Source: Acetobacteraceae bacterium
GTDB lineage: Bacteria > Pseudomonadota > Alphaproteobacteria > Acetobacterales > Acetobacteraceae
DNA length: 64,000 nucleotides
Reading direction: 5' to 3'
Assembly (NCBI GenBank): GCA_004843345.1
Contig: CP039460.1
Location: forward strand, 1 to 64,000
The position numbers and the translations under genes are program-made. Of the stretch, positions 48,310-57,434 are shown piece after piece. Within the stretch, counting starts at the first letter, position 1, and every line of letters begins with the position of its first letter. The notes below the pieces were generated by a model. It did no database searches, was not told where the DNA came from, and worked only from the letters and a program-made list of their open reading frames with translations.

Positions 48310-49350
48310 TTAATTTGAAAATATATCAATTTCGAAGGCTTCCTCCCAGCTTCCCTGAGTAGAAGCTCTTGAATACTCAGTAGCCCTATTTTCAAAAAAA
48401 TTAGCATGTTCCACAGCATTCAACATATCATCAATCCACGGAAGAGGATTTTCTTCAATGCCAAAATGGGAATCCATGCCCATTTGTGTCAAACGTCTGT
48501 CCGCAATAAAGCGAATGTAGGTTTTTACCTGTTCTGCATCAAGTCCTTCAACAGCACCCATTTCAAATGCTAAATCAATAAATGCATCCTCATGAGAGAC
48601 GGTTGTGCAGCAAATATCTAGGATACCCTTCTGTAAATCTTCTGTCCAAAGCTCTGGATTTTCTCTAATAAAAGTTCTAAAAAGACGGATCATGGAAAGG
48701 CAATGCAATGTTTCATCACGCACAGACCAAGTAATAATCTGCCCCATTCCTTTCATTTTATTAAAGCGTGGAAAATTCAACAAAATTGCAAATGACGCAA
48801 AAAGCTGCAGTCCCTCCATAAATGCACCAAAAGCAACCATAGTTTTAGCAACATCTAATTTTGTCTTTACATTGAAAGATTGCATGTAATCATACTTATC
48901 TTTCATCTGTTTATATTTTAAAAAGGCGGCATATTCAGCTTCGGGGATACCAATTGTATCTAACAAATGTGAATATGCTGCAATATGAATAGTCTCAATA
49001 TTGGAAAAAGCCGACAACATCATCAAAACTTCTGTTGGCTTAAAAACTTGAGGATAATATTTCATATAGGCAGAATTTACTTCAACGTCACTCTGCGTAA
49101 AAAAACGTAAAATCTGTGTTAAAAGATTTCGTTCTTGGTCTGTAAGTGTTCTATGCCAATCCTTAACATCTTCTGCCAAAGAGACTTCCTCTGGAAGCCA
49201 GTGAACACGCTGTTGAGTCAACCAAGCGTCATACGCCCATGGATAACGAAAAGGTTTATAAATTGGATTACCAACCATTAAACCTGTAAGTTTTTCATTC
49301 GTAATATCTTCTTGGGGGTTCTGCAAAATATCTTCAACCATCATTTTCAC
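48310..49350 (-). CDS. nrdB: Ribonucleotide reductase class Ia beta subunit
   Basis: Di-iron tyrosyl-radical subunit. Ligands are visible as Asp88 (FFTQSDVEV), Glu119 and His122 (NIETIHIAAY), with the radical tyrosine Tyr126 in the same motif, so class Ia rather than Ic. The 346-residue protein has no N-terminal ATP-cone. It starts 7 bases after nrdA and ends EIDIFSN. Confidence 0.96.
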   Translation of the reverse strand: MKMMVEDILQNPQEDITNEKLTGLMVGNPIYKPFRYPWAYDAWLTQQRVHWLPEEVSLAEDVKDWHRTLTDQERNLLTQILRFFTQSDVEVNSAYMKYYPQVFKPTEVLMMLSAFSNIETIHIAAYSHLLDTIGIPEAEYAAFLKYKQMKDKYDYMQSFNVKTKLDVAKTMVAFGAFMEGLQLFASFAILLNFPRFNKMKGMGQIITWSVRDETLHCLSMIRLFRTFIRENPELWTEDLQKGILDICCTTVSHEDAFIDLAFEMGAVEGLDAEQVKTYIRFIADRRLTQMGMDSHFGIEENPLPWIDDMLNAVEHANFFENRATEYSRASTQGSWEEAFEIDIFSN

Positions 49351-49357
49351 CCTTTAT

Positions 49358-51268
49358 TTACTGACAAGACAAACATTCCTCGTAGCGTGGCGTCTCGGAA
49401 GTAGATGCTGTCCGCGCGGCGTCAAGGTGCTTTCCTTCGTCTTGCATAATATCATATTTCGTTGCTGCATTCGACACAGCATCTGCACGCTGTATCGAAA
49501 GGGAACGACAATAATAAAGTGACTTTAATCCTTTTTTCCACGCTTCAAAATGAATACGATTCAAATCTCGCTTATGAATATCTGCAGGCAAAAATAAATT
49601 CACAGATTGAGACTGGCAAACAAATGGCGCCCTGTCCGCTGCATGTTCAACAATCCAACGCTGATCTAACTCAAAGGCAGTTTTAAAGACATCCTTCTCT
49701 TCCTCCGTGAGAAAGTCAAGATGCTGAACTGAGCCTCGATTCAAAGTAATTGAGGACCAAATCTCATCTGTATCCATCCCTTTTGCTTCAAGTAAAATTT
49801 TAAGATGACGATTTTTAACTGTAAAAGACCCAGACAATGTTTTTTGCAAAAAAACATTTGCACTAATAGGATCAATTCCTGGACTAGCCCCACCCGTGAT
49901 AATTGAAATAGAGGCTGTGGGCGCTATTGCCATTTTATGCGAAAAACGTTCTTCAACCCCATAATCTTTTGCATCTGGGCAAGCACCTTTTTCTTTGGCT
50001 AATTCTTTAGATGCTAAGTCAGCTTGCTCTCTAAGATATGAAAAAATTTTCTTATTCCAAACCTTAGCCATGACACTGCCAAAGGGAACATTTTTTTCCT
50101 GTAAAAAGGAATGAAACCCCATTACCCCCATACCAACTGATCTTTCACACGCAGCCGCATAAGCTGCATTTTTCATCTCAGGGGGAGAATTATCAATAAA
50201 ATCTTGCAGTACATTATCTAAAAAACGAAAAATATCATTAATGAATAAAGAATTATCCTTCCATTCATCCCAATATTCTAGATTCACAGAAGAGAGACAA
50301 CAAACTGCTGTTCTTACTTTACCGTGATGATCTATACCTGTTGGCAAAGTAATTTCAGCACATAGATTGGATGTTTTAACTTCTAACCCAGCCAAGCGAT
50401 GATGTTCTGGCTGAAAACGGCTGACCGTATCTGAAAAAACAATATACGGCTCCCCTTGCTCCATCCGAGCGCTTAATAAACGTATCCATAGTCCCCTCGC
50501 AGATACTTTACGAATAACACTTTTATCCTTTGGAGACAGAAGAGGCCATTCCTCATCCGCCTGAACGGCTCGCATAAAATCATCCGTAACCAAAACACCA
50601 TGGTGCAAATTAAGAGCTTTTCGATGCGGATCCCCGCCTGTCGGGCGGCGTATTTCCATGAACTCTTCAATTTCCGGATGCCAAATTGGCAAATAAACAG
50701 CAGCTGATCCGCGCCTTAAACTTCCTTGACTAATCGCAAGTGTCAAGCTCTCCATCACACGAATAAAAGGAATAACTCCAGAAGTTTTTCCATTTCGTCC
50801 GATAGCTTCGCCGATAGAGCGAACATTCCCCCAATAAGAGCCGATCCCCCCTCCCTTTGCGGCGAGCCAAACATTCTCATTCCAAAGATCAACAATACCA
50901 TGTAGACTGTCTTCTGTTTCGTTTAAAAAACAAGAAATAGGCAAACCTCTCTTCGTTCCACCGTTTGAAAGGATAGGGGTTGCTGGCATAAACCAATGCG
51001 AAGACATGTAATCATACAGTCTTTGAGCATGCTGCTGATCATCTCCATAACGAGACGCCACACGGGCAAAGAGTCCCTGGTAAGTTTCACCGTCTAAAAG
51101 ATAGCGGTCATCAAGAGTTGCTTTACCAAAAGTTGTCAGCAAAACATCTTTAGAAGGATCAATTCTAACCGCAGGTCGCCCAGGCAACTGAACCGTGACA
51201 TCAAATAAGTCCGCATTCACTGCTTCAGAAGAAGCGTAAACAGCATCTCTTCTGTTACCTAGGCTCAT
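49358..51268 (-). CDS. nrdA: Ribonucleotide reductase class Ia alpha subunit lacking the ATP-cone
   Basis: Reduces ribonucleoside diphosphates. Active-site residues are present: Cys in LPISCFLNE, the Asn-Cys-Glu set in SNLCAEI, the partner Cys in VCCLSS, and the C-terminal redox pair ECLSCQ. At 636 residues it is about 120 shorter than E. coli NrdA. The N-terminus (MSLGNRRDAVY) enters the catalytic domain without the ATP-cone that normally lets dATP switch the enzyme off. Follows fabI by 50 bases and precedes nrdB. Confidence 0.95.
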   Translation of the reverse strand: MSLGNRRDAVYASSEAVNADLFDVTVQLPGRPAVRIDPSKDVLLTTFGKATLDDRYLLDGETYQGLFARVASRYGDDQQHAQRLYDYMSSHWFMPATPILSNGGTKRGLPISCFLNETEDSLHGIVDLWNENVWLAAKGGGIGSYWGNVRSIGEAIGRNGKTSGVIPFIRVMESLTLAISQGSLRRGSAAVYLPIWHPEIEEFMEIRRPTGGDPHRKALNLHHGVLVTDDFMRAVQADEEWPLLSPKDKSVIRKVSARGLWIRLLSARMEQGEPYIVFSDTVSRFQPEHHRLAGLEVKTSNLCAEITLPTGIDHHGKVRTAVCCLSSVNLEYWDEWKDNSLFINDIFRFLDNVLQDFIDNSPPEMKNAAYAAACERSVGMGVMGFHSFLQEKNVPFGSVMAKVWNKKIFSYLREQADLASKELAKEKGACPDAKDYGVEERFSHKMAIAPTASISIITGGASPGIDPISANVFLQKTLSGSFTVKNRHLKILLEAKGMDTDEIWSSITLNRGSVQHLDFLTEEEKDVFKTAFELDQRWIVEHAADRAPFVCQSQSVNLFLPADIHKRDLNRIHFEAWKKGLKSLYYCRSLSIQRADAVSNAATKYDIMQDEGKHLDAARTASTSETPRYEECLSCQ

Positions 51269-51318
51269 TATTTAACCTTATTCAATATTAGTATTTTAAA
51301 TTTAAAAATTCTCAAAGT

Positions 51319-52167
51319 TTAGCTTGCAGAATCTAATGAAATATCAGGAGCTTTTGGATTTTTCATGCCGACAATGTGGTATCCGCAATCAACGTGATGC
51401 GTCTCCCCCGTTACACCAGCAGACAAATCAGAAAGAAGATACAATCCCGCACCACCAACATCCTTCAGCGTTGTATTTCTCTCCATAGGCGCATTCGTCT
51501 GATTCCAACGCAGGATATATCTAAAATCACCGATTCCACTAGCGGCCAATGTTTTAATTGGTCCCGCAGAAAGACCGTTAACACGAATACCTTTTCCACC
51601 AACATCAGTAGCCAAATAACGAACTGAAGCTTCTAAGGCAGCCTTTGCGACCCCCATAACGTTATAATGCGGCATAACCCGTTCCGAACCAAGGTAGGTC
51701 AAAGTTAACAACGAGCCACCCTCTTGCATCAACGGCTCCGCTTCACGAGCAACAGCAACAAAGGAATAACAAGAAATATCAAGCGCTTGTAAAAAAGCTT
51801 CTCTTGGAGTGTCTAGGTACTGACCACGCAAATATTTTTTATCAGCCCAACCAATTGCATGCACGACGAAATCAATCTTGCCCCATTTTTGAGCAATCTT
51901 AGAAAACGCCTCTTTAATATCATCATCCTTACTCACATCGCAAGGAATAACAAACTCAGACCCAACACTTTCTGCAAGCGGACGAACCCGCTTTTCTAGA
52001 GCTTCACCCTGATACGTAAAAGCCAATTCTGCCCCTTGCTCTGCACAAGACTTAGCAATTGCCCAAGCGATAGAGTGGTTGTTTGCAACCCCCATAATTA
52101 CGCCCCGCTTTCCCGACATCAAAGCGCCTGCAGGGAAGAAATTGTTTTGACCATCCGTTTCGGACAT
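51319..52167 (-). CDS. fabI: Enoyl-ACP reductase (NADH)
   Basis: Completes each fatty-acid elongation cycle. A divergent SDR of 282 residues with GVANNHSIAWAIA as cofactor loop and the Tyr-x6-Lys pair Tyr168/Lys175 in HYNVMGVAK, with Tyr158 ahead. This is the FabI (triclosan-type) pattern rather than FabL or FabV. It lies apart from the main fab operon and may share a transcript with nrdAB. Confidence 0.96.
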   Translation of the reverse strand: MSETDGQNNFFPAGALMSGKRGVIMGVANNHSIAWAIAKSCAEQGAELAFTYQGEALEKRVRPLAESVGSEFVIPCDVSKDDDIKEAFSKIAQKWGKIDFVVHAIGWADKKYLRGQYLDTPREAFLQALDISCYSFVAVAREAEPLMQEGGSLLTLTYLGSERVMPHYNVMGVAKAALEASVRYLATDVGGKGIRVNGLSAGPIKTLAASGIGDFRYILRWNQTNAPMERNTTLKDVGGAGLYLLSDLSAGVTGETHHVDCGYHIVGMKNPKAPDISLDSAS

Positions 52168-52241
52168 GGAGTTTTTCCTTAAAATACCAAAAAGTGAAAT
52201 GAGAGAAATTAGAGTTCAGCTCCAAAAAAAACTCAATAGAT

Positions 52242-52255
52242 TCTGATCAATCAGA
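52242..52255. promoter_or_regulatory. 14-bp palindrome upstream of fabI
   Basis: TCTGATCAATCAGA (6-2-6) lies 75 bases before the fabI start in the 210-base divergent gap with pdxH, which otherwise shows nothing I can name. A TetR-like or other dimeric regulator site is possible. No match to a known lipid-regulator site was recognised. Confidence 0.3.
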
Positions 52256-52377
52256 TAAACAAAATTTTTAGTTTTCATGTAAATAAAATGACTATACCCG
52301 AAATAAGATTTTTTCTAGTCTTTACAAAAAAGAATTCTTTACGTCATCCTTCATTTTATCGGAGAGTCTAATTTCCT

Positions 52378-52986
52378 ATGCCTTCTCATATCTCGGAAAT
52401 CCCTACGCCCTTTTCTAATTTTGAAAGTTGGATGAGGGAGGCAGAAAGCGCTGGTGAAAAATCACCAGAAGCCATGACTGTTGCAACTGCAACACGAAAT
52501 GGGCGTCCTTCCGCAAGAATACTTCTTTTAAAACATTTTGACCAAAATGGTTTTGTTTTTTATACAAATTCGAATAGCAGAAAAGGATCTGATCTTGAAG
52601 AAAACCCTTTTGCAGCCCTTCTTTTCTTTTGGAAAACACTCGACAAACAAGTTCGGATAGAAGGCAAAATATCCCGTATTTCTGCAGAAGAAGCCGATGC
52701 TTATTTTAAAACACGACCACGACTTTCAAAAATTGGAGCGCATATTTCCCAACAATCAACTGTTCTCGAATCAAGAAAATTTTTAGAAGAACAGCTTAAT
52801 CAACAAAAGAAATTATTCGAAGCGCAAGAGGACATTCCTCGTCCTGATTATTGGAACGGTTACCGTTTAGAACCAATTCTTTTTGAATTTTGGGAGGCAA
52901 GACCTTTTCGCCTGCATAATCGTGTTCAATGGCTTAAGACAAATGATTTATCAGCTCAATGGAAAAAAGAGCTTCTATACCCATAA
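52378..52986 (+). CDS. pdxH: Pyridoxamine 5'-phosphate oxidase
   Basis: FMN-dependent oxidation of PNP/PMP to PLP, which Alr and SPT in this window need. The 202-residue protein has the family stretches ATRNGRPSARILLLKHFD, TNSNSRKGSDLEENP, and the C-terminal IEFWEARPFRLHNR-like (FEFWEARPFRLHNR) active-site segment ending WKKELLYP. The last 28 bases overlap waaA. Confidence 0.95.
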   Translation: MPSHISEIPTPFSNFESWMREAESAGEKSPEAMTVATATRNGRPSARILLLKHFDQNGFVFYTNSNSRKGSDLEENPFAALLFFWKTLDKQVRIEGKISRISAEEADAYFKTRPRLSKIGAHISQQSTVLESRKFLEEQLNQQKKLFEAQEDIPRPDYWNGYRLEPILFEFWEARPFRLHNRVQWLKTNDLSAQWKKELLYP

Positions 52987-54269
52987 ACAGATTGCAAACT
53001 ATTTTGAAAAAAAGAATATTTCAGACATGGTTTTTATTACAAGAATTATTAAAAAAACCTTTTAAATTTTGGCTGTACTACAGAGTTTTTTTTCAAAAAA
53101 AAGAAGAGAAAGAGCATCTTTCTGAAAGGTGGGGTGCTTCTCTTTATAATCGTTGCATATTCAAAGAGAAAACCTTTCCCATAATATGGTTTCATGCCGC
53201 AAGTGTAGGAGAAACCGCCTCCTTGCTTGAGCTCATAAAATCTCTTTCCGAGAGCAAAAATTACAATATTCTTCTTACAACAGTGACATATTCTGCAAAA
53301 CAACTCACTAAACAATATCTCGTCAAAAATCCTCATCTATCCTTATTCCATCAATACGCTCCCCTAGATGTTCCTTCATGGATTCATCGTTTTCTAGATA
53401 ATTGGAAGCCGTCTGCTGCCATTTTTGTTGAAAGCGAGTTATGGCCTGTACGCTTAAAAATTTGTAAGAACCGTAAAATCCCTGTTATGCTCGTTGGAGC
53501 ACGCCTTTCTCCAAAAAGTGCAAAATACTGGAACTATTTTCCATTTTTGCTTAAAATTATTCTAGATTGCTTTACTTGGATTTCCCCTCAAAACGAAAAA
53601 ACACTCGAACTGCTTCAGCATTTCAACCCAAACGTTTCTTTTCTTCCCATAATAGATTTAAAATCTTTTAAACCAAGACTCTCTGTTGATCATAACCTCC
53701 TTCTTTTTCTAAAAGAGAACTTTGCGCACAAAAAAATTTTTATTGCGGTATCCACTCATCCTTATGAAGAAAAATTTTTCTATAATGCTAAAAAAAAGCT
53801 AAAAAAAACAGAAGAATGGCTTTTTATTATTGCCCCTCGTCACCCAGAAAGAGCTAAAGAGATTTCTGCCCAACTCAGGAATGCGCCTCTTAAAAGCCAA
53901 CAAGAATATCCTAAAAATTCAGACGCCTTTTGGATCATTGATACGATTGGAGAATTAGGTACTTTTCTTGCTTCGTCAGATTGCGCTTTTATTGGTGGAT
54001 CCCTTTACAGAAAAGGTGACGGACATAACCCTTATGAAGCACTCCAATTTAACTTAAAAATAGCAACAGGACCTTGGAAATCTAATTGGCAAGAAGTTTA
54101 TTTAAAACTTGCCGACAAAGTAACAACGATTCATTCAGAAGAGGAATTCTTAAGGTGGATTGAAACACCCCTTTCACATTTAGAAAATTTTCCGTACGAA
54201 TCTCAAAAAATGAATAAAATCATTAATCTTGCTAATATCATCCATAAAACAATTTTAGCGGTAAAATGA
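52959..54269 (+). CDS. waaA: Kdo transferase WaaA
   Basis: Adds Kdo to lipid A precursors at the inner membrane. A 436-residue GT-B/GT30 glycosyltransferase with an N-terminal hydrophobic segment, WFHAASVGE, VESELWP, HPERAKEI and GGSLYRKGDGHNPYEAL. The overlap with pdxH and the ATGA junction with lpxK indicate one transcript for lipid A assembly. Confidence 0.94.
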   Translation: MEKRASIPINRLQTILKKRIFQTWFLLQELLKKPFKFWLYYRVFFQKKEEKEHLSERWGASLYNRCIFKEKTFPIIWFHAASVGETASLLELIKSLSESKNYNILLTTVTYSAKQLTKQYLVKNPHLSLFHQYAPLDVPSWIHRFLDNWKPSAAIFVESELWPVRLKICKNRKIPVMLVGARLSPKSAKYWNYFPFLLKIILDCFTWISPQNEKTLELLQHFNPNVSFLPIIDLKSFKPRLSVDHNLLLFLKENFAHKKIFIAVSTHPYEEKFFYNAKKKLKKTEEWLFIIAPRHPERAKEISAQLRNAPLKSQQEYPKNSDAFWIIDTIGELGTFLASSDCAFIGGSLYRKGDGHNPYEALQFNLKIATGPWKSNWQEVYLKLADKVTTIHSEEEFLRWIETPLSHLENFPYESQKMNKIINLANIIHKTILAVK

Positions 54270-55297
54270 AGCCACCTTCTTTTTGGTATGATCCTACCCC
54301 TCACCCCCTGACTAAGCTGCTAAAACCGTTTTCTAAATGCTTTTCTTCAGCAGCATCATTTCGTCCTTTACTTTCTAAGATAAAAGAAGTGCCAATTCCT
54401 GTCATTTGCTGTGGAAATCTTACTATTGGAGGATCTGGAAAAACTCCCATCTCTATGGATCTCGCAAAATCTTTAATTTCAAAAAATTTTCGACCTCATT
54501 TTTTAACGCGTGGCTATGGACGTCGAAAACATTATTCTTCAACGCCTATTTTAACATTATCTCCCCAAGATCATCCCATCGAAAATTGGAAATTATTCGG
54601 TGACGAACCATGCTTGCTCAGTAAAATTTCTCCTTGTTGGATTGATTCAAATCGCAAAAAATGTGCAAAATATGCCTATCAAAATGGCGCTAATATTTTA
54701 ATTCTAGATGATGGTTTCCAATATCCTTTTTTAAAAAAAGATTTAAACCTGCTCTTATTTAATGGAGAGTATGGCATTGGAAATGGATTCAGCTTACCAG
54801 CAGGTCCTCTAAGAGAGGACCTTACAGTGGCTGCCAAACGTACTGATTTTGCAATTATTGTTGGAGAAGACAAGTGCAATTTATCTGCTGAGCTAAAACG
54901 CCATGAAATAACTCCCATCCATGTAGAATTTAATATCCACTCTGAAATTTTACGGAAATTCTCGCATCAAAAGGTCTATGCTTTCGCAGGAATAGCCTTC
55001 CCTGAGTGCTTTTTTAAAATGTTGCGCCAACATGGCTTAAAGCTTTTTAAAACATTTTCGTTTTCCGATCATCACATCTATACCCCTGAAGAAATTTCAA
55101 AATTTTTTGAAATTTCAAAAAAAATTCCTCTTCTAACAACAGCAAAAGATGCTGTAAAATTCCCAAGAGAAGTACGAAATAATTTTCATATTATTGAAAT
55201 TAATGTGAAATGGAGCTCTTTAAATGAAAAAGAAAAACTCCTTCAGTCTTGTCTAAAAAATTATAATGAAAGGATGAAAAAAAATTATAATGCGTAA
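54266..55297 (+). CDS. lpxK: Tetraacyldisaccharide 4'-kinase
   Basis: Phosphorylates the lipid A disaccharide. The 343-residue P-loop kinase has CCGNLTIGGSGKTP (Lys59), the TRGYGR turn and LDDGFQYPFLKKDLNLLL. It overlaps waaA by 4 bases and the next acyltransferase gene by 8 bases. Confidence 0.95.
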   Translation: MKPPSFWYDPTPHPLTKLLKPFSKCFSSAASFRPLLSKIKEVPIPVICCGNLTIGGSGKTPISMDLAKSLISKNFRPHFLTRGYGRRKHYSSTPILTLSPQDHPIENWKLFGDEPCLLSKISPCWIDSNRKKCAKYAYQNGANILILDDGFQYPFLKKDLNLLLFNGEYGIGNGFSLPAGPLREDLTVAAKRTDFAIIVGEDKCNLSAELKRHEITPIHVEFNIHSEILRKFSHQKVYAFAGIAFPECFFKMLRQHGLKLFKTFSFSDHHIYTPEEISKFFEISKKIPLLTTAKDAVKFPREVRNNFHIIEINVKWSSLNEKEKLLQSCLKNYNERMKKNYNA

Positions 55298-56177
55298 AAA
55301 ATGTTTGTTTTTTTTTCAAAGTTTTTTATTGCAAATAATTTTTTATTTTCTTCGTTTTTGTTCTCCTAATCTTTCTGCCCTTTGGATTGGAAAATTATTC
55401 TCTGTAAGTGGAAACTTTGTTCCAGCAAATAAAATTCTGCAACGTAATTTAAAAATTGCCTTTCCTCAAAAAAGCAGGAACTTCTATCAAAATATTCAAA
55501 AAAAAAGTTGGGAAAATTTAGGAAGAAATTTTGGAGAAATGCCTCATTTGGCAAAATTTCAAAAAGAAACCAAAATTTTCGGATTACAAAATCTACAAGC
55601 AGCGAAAAAGCAGAACCGTCCAATTATTTTTATTTCTGCCCATTTCGGAAATTGGGAACTCCTGCCTGCTCTCCTCTCTCAAGAGGGCGTAACATTTTCT
55701 CCTGTTTTCCGAGTCCTTAATAATCCTTATTTAAATCAATTTCTATTAAAAATAAGAAAACAATCCCTCCCTAAAGAAACGCCTATTTTTAGTAAGGGGC
55801 CAAAAGATATTCGTAAAATTATATCTCACTTAAAATCCGGAAAACATCTAGGAATGCTGATCGATCAAAAAATGAATGATGGTATTCAACTTCGTTTTTT
55901 TCATCAGCCTGCAATGACTTCCAGCGCAACAGTAACACTAGCGCTTAAAACCAATGCAATTATTGTAAGCGGACGTATGATGCGTACTAAAGCTCAAAAA
56001 CCTATTTTAATAATAGACAAGCCTATTGATGTCCTTTCCTTTATTCCAAGAAAAGCAACACCGCCTGATATAAAAAATCTTTCCCAACTCTTTAACGATA
56101 AAATAGAAAATTGGATCAATCAAAGGCCATCTCTCTGGCTCTGGCTACACCGCAGATGGGATAAATCTTACTACTGA
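55290..56177 (+). CDS. LpxL/HtrB-family lipid A acyltransferase
   Basis: A 295-residue membrane acyltransferase with the HX4E motif in SAHFGNWELLP, an N-terminal hydrophobic helix and GMLIDQKMNDGI, as in late lipid A acyltransferases. It is likely to add a secondary acyl chain to Kdo-lipid A. The acyl chain cannot be predicted. The end of the gene forms one arm of a perfect hairpin (56156-56187). Confidence 0.87.
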   Translation: MRKKCLFFFQSFLLQIIFYFLRFCSPNLSALWIGKLFSVSGNFVPANKILQRNLKIAFPQKSRNFYQNIQKKSWENLGRNFGEMPHLAKFQKETKIFGLQNLQAAKKQNRPIIFISAHFGNWELLPALLSQEGVTFSPVFRVLNNPYLNQFLLKIRKQSLPKETPIFSKGPKDIRKIISHLKSGKHLGMLIDQKMNDGIQLRFFHQPAMTSSATVTLALKTNAIIVSGRMMRTKAQKPILIIDKPIDVLSFIPRKATPPDIKNLSQLFNDKIENWINQRPSLWLWLHRRWDKSYY

Positions 56178-56187
56178 TTTATCCCAT
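56156..56187. terminator. Hairpin between convergent lipid A acyltransferase and LpoA-like genes
   Basis: ATGGGATAAATC (56156-56167) pairs perfectly with GATTTATCCCAT (56176-56187), 12 bp with an 8-base loop that spans the acyltransferase stop codon. No T-tract on either side. Probably a bidirectional 3'-end signal. Confidence 0.5.
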
Positions 56188-56198
56188 TACAAAAAAGT

Positions 56199-57434
56199 TT
56201 ATGGAAGCCGTTCGGAATTATCCGTAGGTACAGGATTTGTAGTTGGATTAGAATCCACTATCTTTGCGCCTCCACTTGGCAAGATTTGATATAAAACGAG
56301 GTCTCTCTCCATACGCCCATTCTCTTTAAAAGAGAAATTTCCATCTATACCCTGAAAGCCATTTGGCCTCTGCAAAGTTTTTGCAGATAACGCATCTCCT
56401 GCTTGTAATTCCTTAGAAACTGAAGCCAAGTCATAAGCAATATCTGTAATCATTAACGGTGTTTGATGATATTTTGCCTCATACTTCTTAACATATTCTG
56501 CCCTATTTCTATCATCAAGAGCTGCATACCAAGCTCCTTGTATCTCTGCCAATTTAGCATCAAAAGCACGCCATAAAGCAGGTCCCATAATCTGAACATT
56601 AGAAGGTTGGATATCACTATCTGGAAGATAATGAATGATATTCCGTAAATTTACACCTGTATCAGCCAATAATAATGCTTGGAAAGGAGGTGGAGCTAAA
56701 AGCGCTTGATCCGATGTTTCCTTTGCTTTCTCAAATGCTTCATGCCTCTCTTGCGTTTTTGCTAGCAGTTGTAAATTTTGGGCAATTTGTTCTGCACTGC
56801 CATCATGATAAACAATTTGTGGTGCTGGGAGGTTATTTTCTTGGCACAACTCACTTAAAGCTTCGCCAAAAGATTTTCCAAAATCATTCATCGGGAGAAA
56901 AGCCGCAACATCTGTTTTGCCCTCTGCCTTTAACGCACTGACGAGGCGAGAAACTTGTTGCCTTGCCGTAAGGCCAGAAACCCAAAGATTTTGTTTCTCT
57001 TCTCTTGTATCACTCGTAAAACTAATTTCTGGAATACCAGCTAATAAAAGTTTTTCAGATGCTGCCCTCGTCTCTTCTGCCGTTATTGGTCCAAGAACAA
57101 CAGAAGCTTTATCCGCAATAGCGCTCTCTGCTGCAGCTTGAGGAGATAAAGCGCTGGTATCAAAAACTCGCACCTTAGGCGGAGGTGTTGTTGAATTCGT
57201 ATCTTCAAAAGCAAGCATTGCTGCATCTTTTAGTTGCAATGCAACCGCAGAATGATTACCTGAAAGCGGTAAGAATAAAGCTATTTCTTGATTTCCATGA
57301 GTGCTCTTATCAAATGGTGAATGTACTTTATTGGCAAAACATCCACTAAGTAATAAGCAACTTCCTACTATACAAAATTTCTTACTTATATGTGAAATAA
57401 CAATTCTCTTTATTAAAGGTTCATTTTTCTTCAT
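56199..57434 (-). CDS. LpoA/YraM-like lipoprotein, putative penicillin-binding-protein activator
   Basis: A 411-residue lipoprotein with lipobox LLLSGC (Cys at about 32) and a periplasmic-binding-protein (type 1, Leu/Ile/Val-like) fold: EIALFLPLSG, VLGPITAEET, DVAAFLPMNDFG. It lies head-to-head with rsmI, the same neighbourhood as lpoA in E. coli, which supports an outer-membrane PBP activator. It lacks the N-terminal TPR domain of E. coli LpoA, so the role is not certain. AGGAG six bases before the ATG supports the start, although that site lies inside the rsmI coding region. Confidence 0.8.
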   Translation of the reverse strand: MKKNEPLIKRIVISHISKKFCIVGSCLLLSGCFANKVHSPFDKSTHGNQEIALFLPLSGNHSAVALQLKDAAMLAFEDTNSTTPPPKVRVFDTSALSPQAAAESAIADKASVVLGPITAEETRAASEKLLLAGIPEISFTSDTREEKQNLWVSGLTARQQVSRLVSALKAEGKTDVAAFLPMNDFGKSFGEALSELCQENNLPAPQIVYHDGSAEQIAQNLQLLAKTQERHEAFEKAKETSDQALLAPPPFQALLLADTGVNLRNIIHYLPDSDIQPSNVQIMGPALWRAFDAKLAEIQGAWYAALDDRNRAEYVKKYEAKYHQTPLMITDIAYDLASVSKELQAGDALSAKTLQRPNGFQGIDGNFSFKENGRMERDLVLYQILPSGGAKIVDSNPTTNPVPTDNSERLP

